A stretch of 8,509 bases of DNA from SAR324 cluster bacterium (GTDB taxonomy: Bacteria > Bdellovibrionota > UBA2361 > JAAZON01), in assembly GCA_012797725.1 (NCBI GenBank), contig JAAZON010000024.1:1-8509 (forward strand). The letters are read 5' to 3'. Position numbers and translations under genes: made by a program. The stretch's first letter is position 1; each line of letters begins with the position of its first letter. Below, in pieces: positions 6,793 through 8,509 of the stretch. The notes below the pieces were generated by a model that worked only from the letters and a program-made list of their open reading frames with translations, was not told where the DNA came from and did not search any database.

Positions 6793-6834
6793 AAAGCATT
6801 ATTGTTCTGGAAAACATTTCATAGAAAATGCTTT
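6793..6834. repeat. Inverted repeat beside the ribosome-binding site of the 220-residue gene
   Basis: AAAGCATT (6793-6800) is the exact reverse complement of AATGCTTT (6827-6834), with a 26-base loop. In the minus-strand transcript the stem would end immediately before the GAGG of the 6781 start, so it could modulate translation, or it could be an operator. An 8-bp AT-rich dyad may also be chance. A separate small palindrome, GGTCT-T-AGACC, lies at 6901-6911. The rest of 6782-7003 shows no gene. Confidence 0.3.
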
Positions 6835-7003
6835 TTATCCTCTTAACAGATAATCCACGGTCAAATGAGATCTGCTTCAGGTAATAGGACTTAGAGTATG
6901 GGTCTTAGACCAAAAATAGGATATTTTCTGAGGCTCGATACGTCTGGAATGTTAAGACAAGCGTGGGAGCATTGGCATGAGGTTCTCTTTATGGATTGAT
7001 AGA

Positions 7004-7474
7004 CTACAAAATGAAAGGTGCAATTAATCCAAGATCCAAGTATTTCTGCTTTAGGTCAGACGGCAGATGTTTGAAATCACGAATCTTCTTACGACAAGTC
7101 TTTTCGCCACAGATGCAATTCGTCTCCCAATGGCTCTCATACATGGTTGTCGAATAGTCGAAAGTAACTTCTTTATTTTCTTGTATGTCACGAATTGCAA
7201 TCAAGAATACTTTAGCATCTTCGTAAACGACATCCCCGTTAGGGTTGCATGAATGGTTAATAAGATCGTCTGCTTTGCCGGATGGCCCCATGAAGCAGGC
7301 CTGATTGATTTGTAAAAAATGGCAGTTCTTGGGATTTAGAAGCTCAATATACTCAGTCTTAGTGTGCTCTGGGCCTGTAAATTCGATAATAACCTCTCCT
7401 TTTGGAATCAACGATGTGGCAAATACACCTTTTCCCTTAGGCGTTTCTTGAATTCTAAGTTTGGATTAATTCAT
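7004..7474 (-). pseudogene. SET-domain protein-lysine methyltransferase, stop at codon 3
   Basis: From ATG at 7474-7472 the frame reads Met-Asn-TAA (7468-7466), then SKLRIQETPKGKGVFATS and onward for the rest of a SET domain to the stop at 7006-7004. SET motifs are complete: GKGVFAT (SAM-binding loop), IPKGEVIIEFTG, NHSCNPN, EVTFDY, and a post-SET CICG-x3-C that with the NHSC Cys would bind zinc. Family enzymes transfer methyl from S-adenosylmethionine to lysines; some bacterial ones modify host chromatin or their own proteins. AAAGGTG (complement of 7486-7492) sits about 11 bases before the ATG. The only standard start after the TAA is TTG at 7411, giving 135 residues without the GKG loop, so activity would be doubtful. 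CAA to TAA would explain the stop as one transition. A rare ATT start at 7453-7451 could keep the GKG loop. A recently inactivated gene is the simplest reading. Confidence 0.8.
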
Positions 7475-7503
7475 TTTTTCGTATACACCTTTGTTTCTGC
7501 AAA

Positions 7504-7617
7504 TAGTTGCCAGAAAGGCAAAGAAGCAAGGTTTTAAACCTTTGAGATCTCCTGGAAGCTCCACCAACGGAGCATGTGCTAGAGACCACAAAACCTCTTT
7601 GCCTTTCTTGGCTTAGT
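7504..7617. repeat. Long bulged inverted repeat with flanking TAGT, MITE-like
   Basis: The left arm (7509-7535) and right arm (7590-7612) form 22 pairs: GCCA/TGGC, then a perfect 12-bp core GAAAGGCAAAGA (7513-7524) with its complement at 7596-7607, then GGTTTT/AAAACC. There is a 1-base bulge on the right (7608) and a 5-base bulge on the left (7525-7529). The 54-base loop holds a perfect hairpin GCTCC/GGAGC (7558-7573). TAGT occurs one base outside each arm (7504-7507, 7614-7617), which could be a 4-bp target duplication. It may be a miniature mobile element or a large hairpin in the 3' region of the phosphofructokinase mRNA. No T run follows, so simple termination is less likely. Confidence 0.55.
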
Positions 7618-7668
7618 ACGGATGCTGGGTATAGGAGATCCTAAGAAGCTCAGGGTTTCCTGTCGAAG

Positions 7669-8509
7669 CTATTGCAGGTAATGGCGAGCGGAAAATTCCG
7701 CCGCAGCTCTCAGTTCCTTACCGAGGGCTTCAGGGCTCAGGCTAGTAAATGCCGCAATGTCGCTGACGAGCCCTGATGCTAGATCTTCTGGAAGCAGACG
7801 ATGCCTGAGAAGTGTCTGAAATTTCTGGGATGTCAGATTCACCGTCCTAGTATGCGTCTTTCCCGCCGAATCCAGAAGTTCGTCAAAGGGCATGGCACGA
7901 ATCCCTTGGGAGGTCGGAACCACCATAATCTCAGTCGCACCCTCAAGCGCGAAACGCGCAGCCGCTTCGCCAAGAGCACTGGTGAAGATGACGTCTTCTT
8001 CACATGGAGCTGCACAGCGAAGCCCGAATCCGACTTTTTCCGAGATGATGTCGAGCTTTCGTCCCGTAGCTTTTAATGCCTGAGGAACACCAAGCTCTTT
8101 GAAGCGGTTAATTACTCCCCACTCAAGAAGGTTTTGCGAGGGAATCTTCGCAAGCCGGATGTTACCGTACTCGTCAAGCACAATTCCCCCAACCATTGGG
8201 AAACTTGTTTTGACAAGCTCGGCAATTCCAGCAATCCTTGAGATTACTCCCTCTGCAACCAACACCACTGCGCCTCTGTCGTGAATACTGAGAGGGGTTT
8301 TCTCAGCGAGCGCCTGGCCTTTAAGAAGGCTGCCAACTATTGTGTCGATGACGAGCTTCATGTCGAAGCTCTCAGCTTCCTCGGGCAGCATCACGAAACA
8401 ATCAGTTTCGTGCGCGATTCCGAGGCTTAGAAAGCCAGCATCTCGTCCCATGCAAACAGCGATGAAGGCTCGGTCTCCTGTGGTTCGGGAATCTTCCCGA
8501 AGAGTTTTC
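7669..8509 (-). CDS. 6-phosphofructokinase (ATP- or PPi-dependent), 5' part outside window
   Basis: Phosphorylates fructose 6-phosphate to fructose 1,6-bisphosphate, the committed step of glycolysis. The frame stays open to the window end: 279 residues are visible and the N-terminal part is missing, so the internal ATG at 8451 is not the start. Visible motifs are CMGRDAGFLSLG, the MGR fructose-6-phosphate loop; LPEEAE; a DTIVGSLLKGQAL helix, like the GsilkR segment of group III enzymes; VVLVAEGV with the conserved Glu of the substrate site; and VGFGLRCAAPCEEDVIFTSALG, matching the GyelRcadPi.fD..yt..LG segment with its substrate Arg. The group III-like features suggest the PPi-type branch, but the GGD[D/G] residue that separates ATP from PPi enzymes is outside the window. 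The C-terminus ends naturally at TAG (7671-7669). The gene stands alone, followed by the 7509-7612 inverted repeat. Confidence 0.85.
   Translation of the reverse strand, partial: KTLREDSRTTGDRAFIAVCMGRDAGFLSLGIAHETDCFVMLPEEAESFDMKLVIDTIVGSLLKGQALAEKTPLSIHDRGAVVLVAEGVISRIAGIAELVKTSFPMVGGIVLDEYGNIRLAKIPSQNLLEWGVINRFKELGVPQALKATGRKLDIISEKVGFGLRCAAPCEEDVIFTSALGEAAARFALEGATEIMVVPTSQGIRAMPFDELLDSAGKTHTRTVNLTSQKFQTLLRHRLLPEDLASGLVSDIAAFTSLSPEALGKELRAAAEFSARHYLQ

Noticed and set aside
7801..8284. Plus-strand frames opposite the phosphofructokinase gene
   Set aside because: The minus-strand frame has clear family motifs; these antisense frames do not.

Overview
The window holds five intact or nearly intact genes, several decayed genes and some structured non-coding DNA. 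It looks like a moderately AT-rich bacterial chromosome segment with low gene density. Genes lie on both strands as single units with no clear multi-gene operon, apart from one broken two-gene module. An exported MsrB-MsrA fusion suggests a cell envelope with a periplasm or secreted oxidative repair. A bacterial SET-domain protein and many nonsense-disrupted genes fit a host-associated or drift-prone genome. I cannot name the lineage from sequence alone.

Layout. Positions 8-2821 (+) encode a 937-residue protein whose C-terminal third is a divergent UbiB/ABC1 atypical kinase with an Asn where the catalytic Asp should be, behind a large unrecognised N-terminal region. A weak terminator follows. 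Positions 2887-3653 are a graveyard: a possible HigB-toxin remnant (-), then a small protein and an overlapping MNT-type nucleotidyltransferase (+), each interrupted by one in-frame stop. Positions 3833-3967 (+) encode a 44-residue peptide with a signal sequence. The 439 bases from 3968 to 4406 hold no convincing gene but contain four successive stem-loops, the last followed by T6. Positions 4407-5477 (-) encode the exported MsrB-MsrA methionine sulfoxide reductase. Divergent from it, 5713-6072 (+) encodes a 119-residue unknown protein with a CPHC motif. It converges on 6119-6781 (-), a 220-residue unknown helical protein. Positions 7004-7474 (-) are a SET-domain methyltransferase gene whose third codon is a stop. 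A long bulged inverted repeat (7509-7612) with possible 4-bp flanking direct repeats separates it from the 3' part of a 6-phosphofructokinase gene (7669 to the window end, -).

The genes do not form one pathway. The strongest overall theme is decay: three recognisable genes each carry one premature stop (TGA, TAG, TAA) in an otherwise preserved frame, and each stop could come from one C:G to T:A transition. The most unusual intact gene is the UbiB-like pseudokinase fusion.
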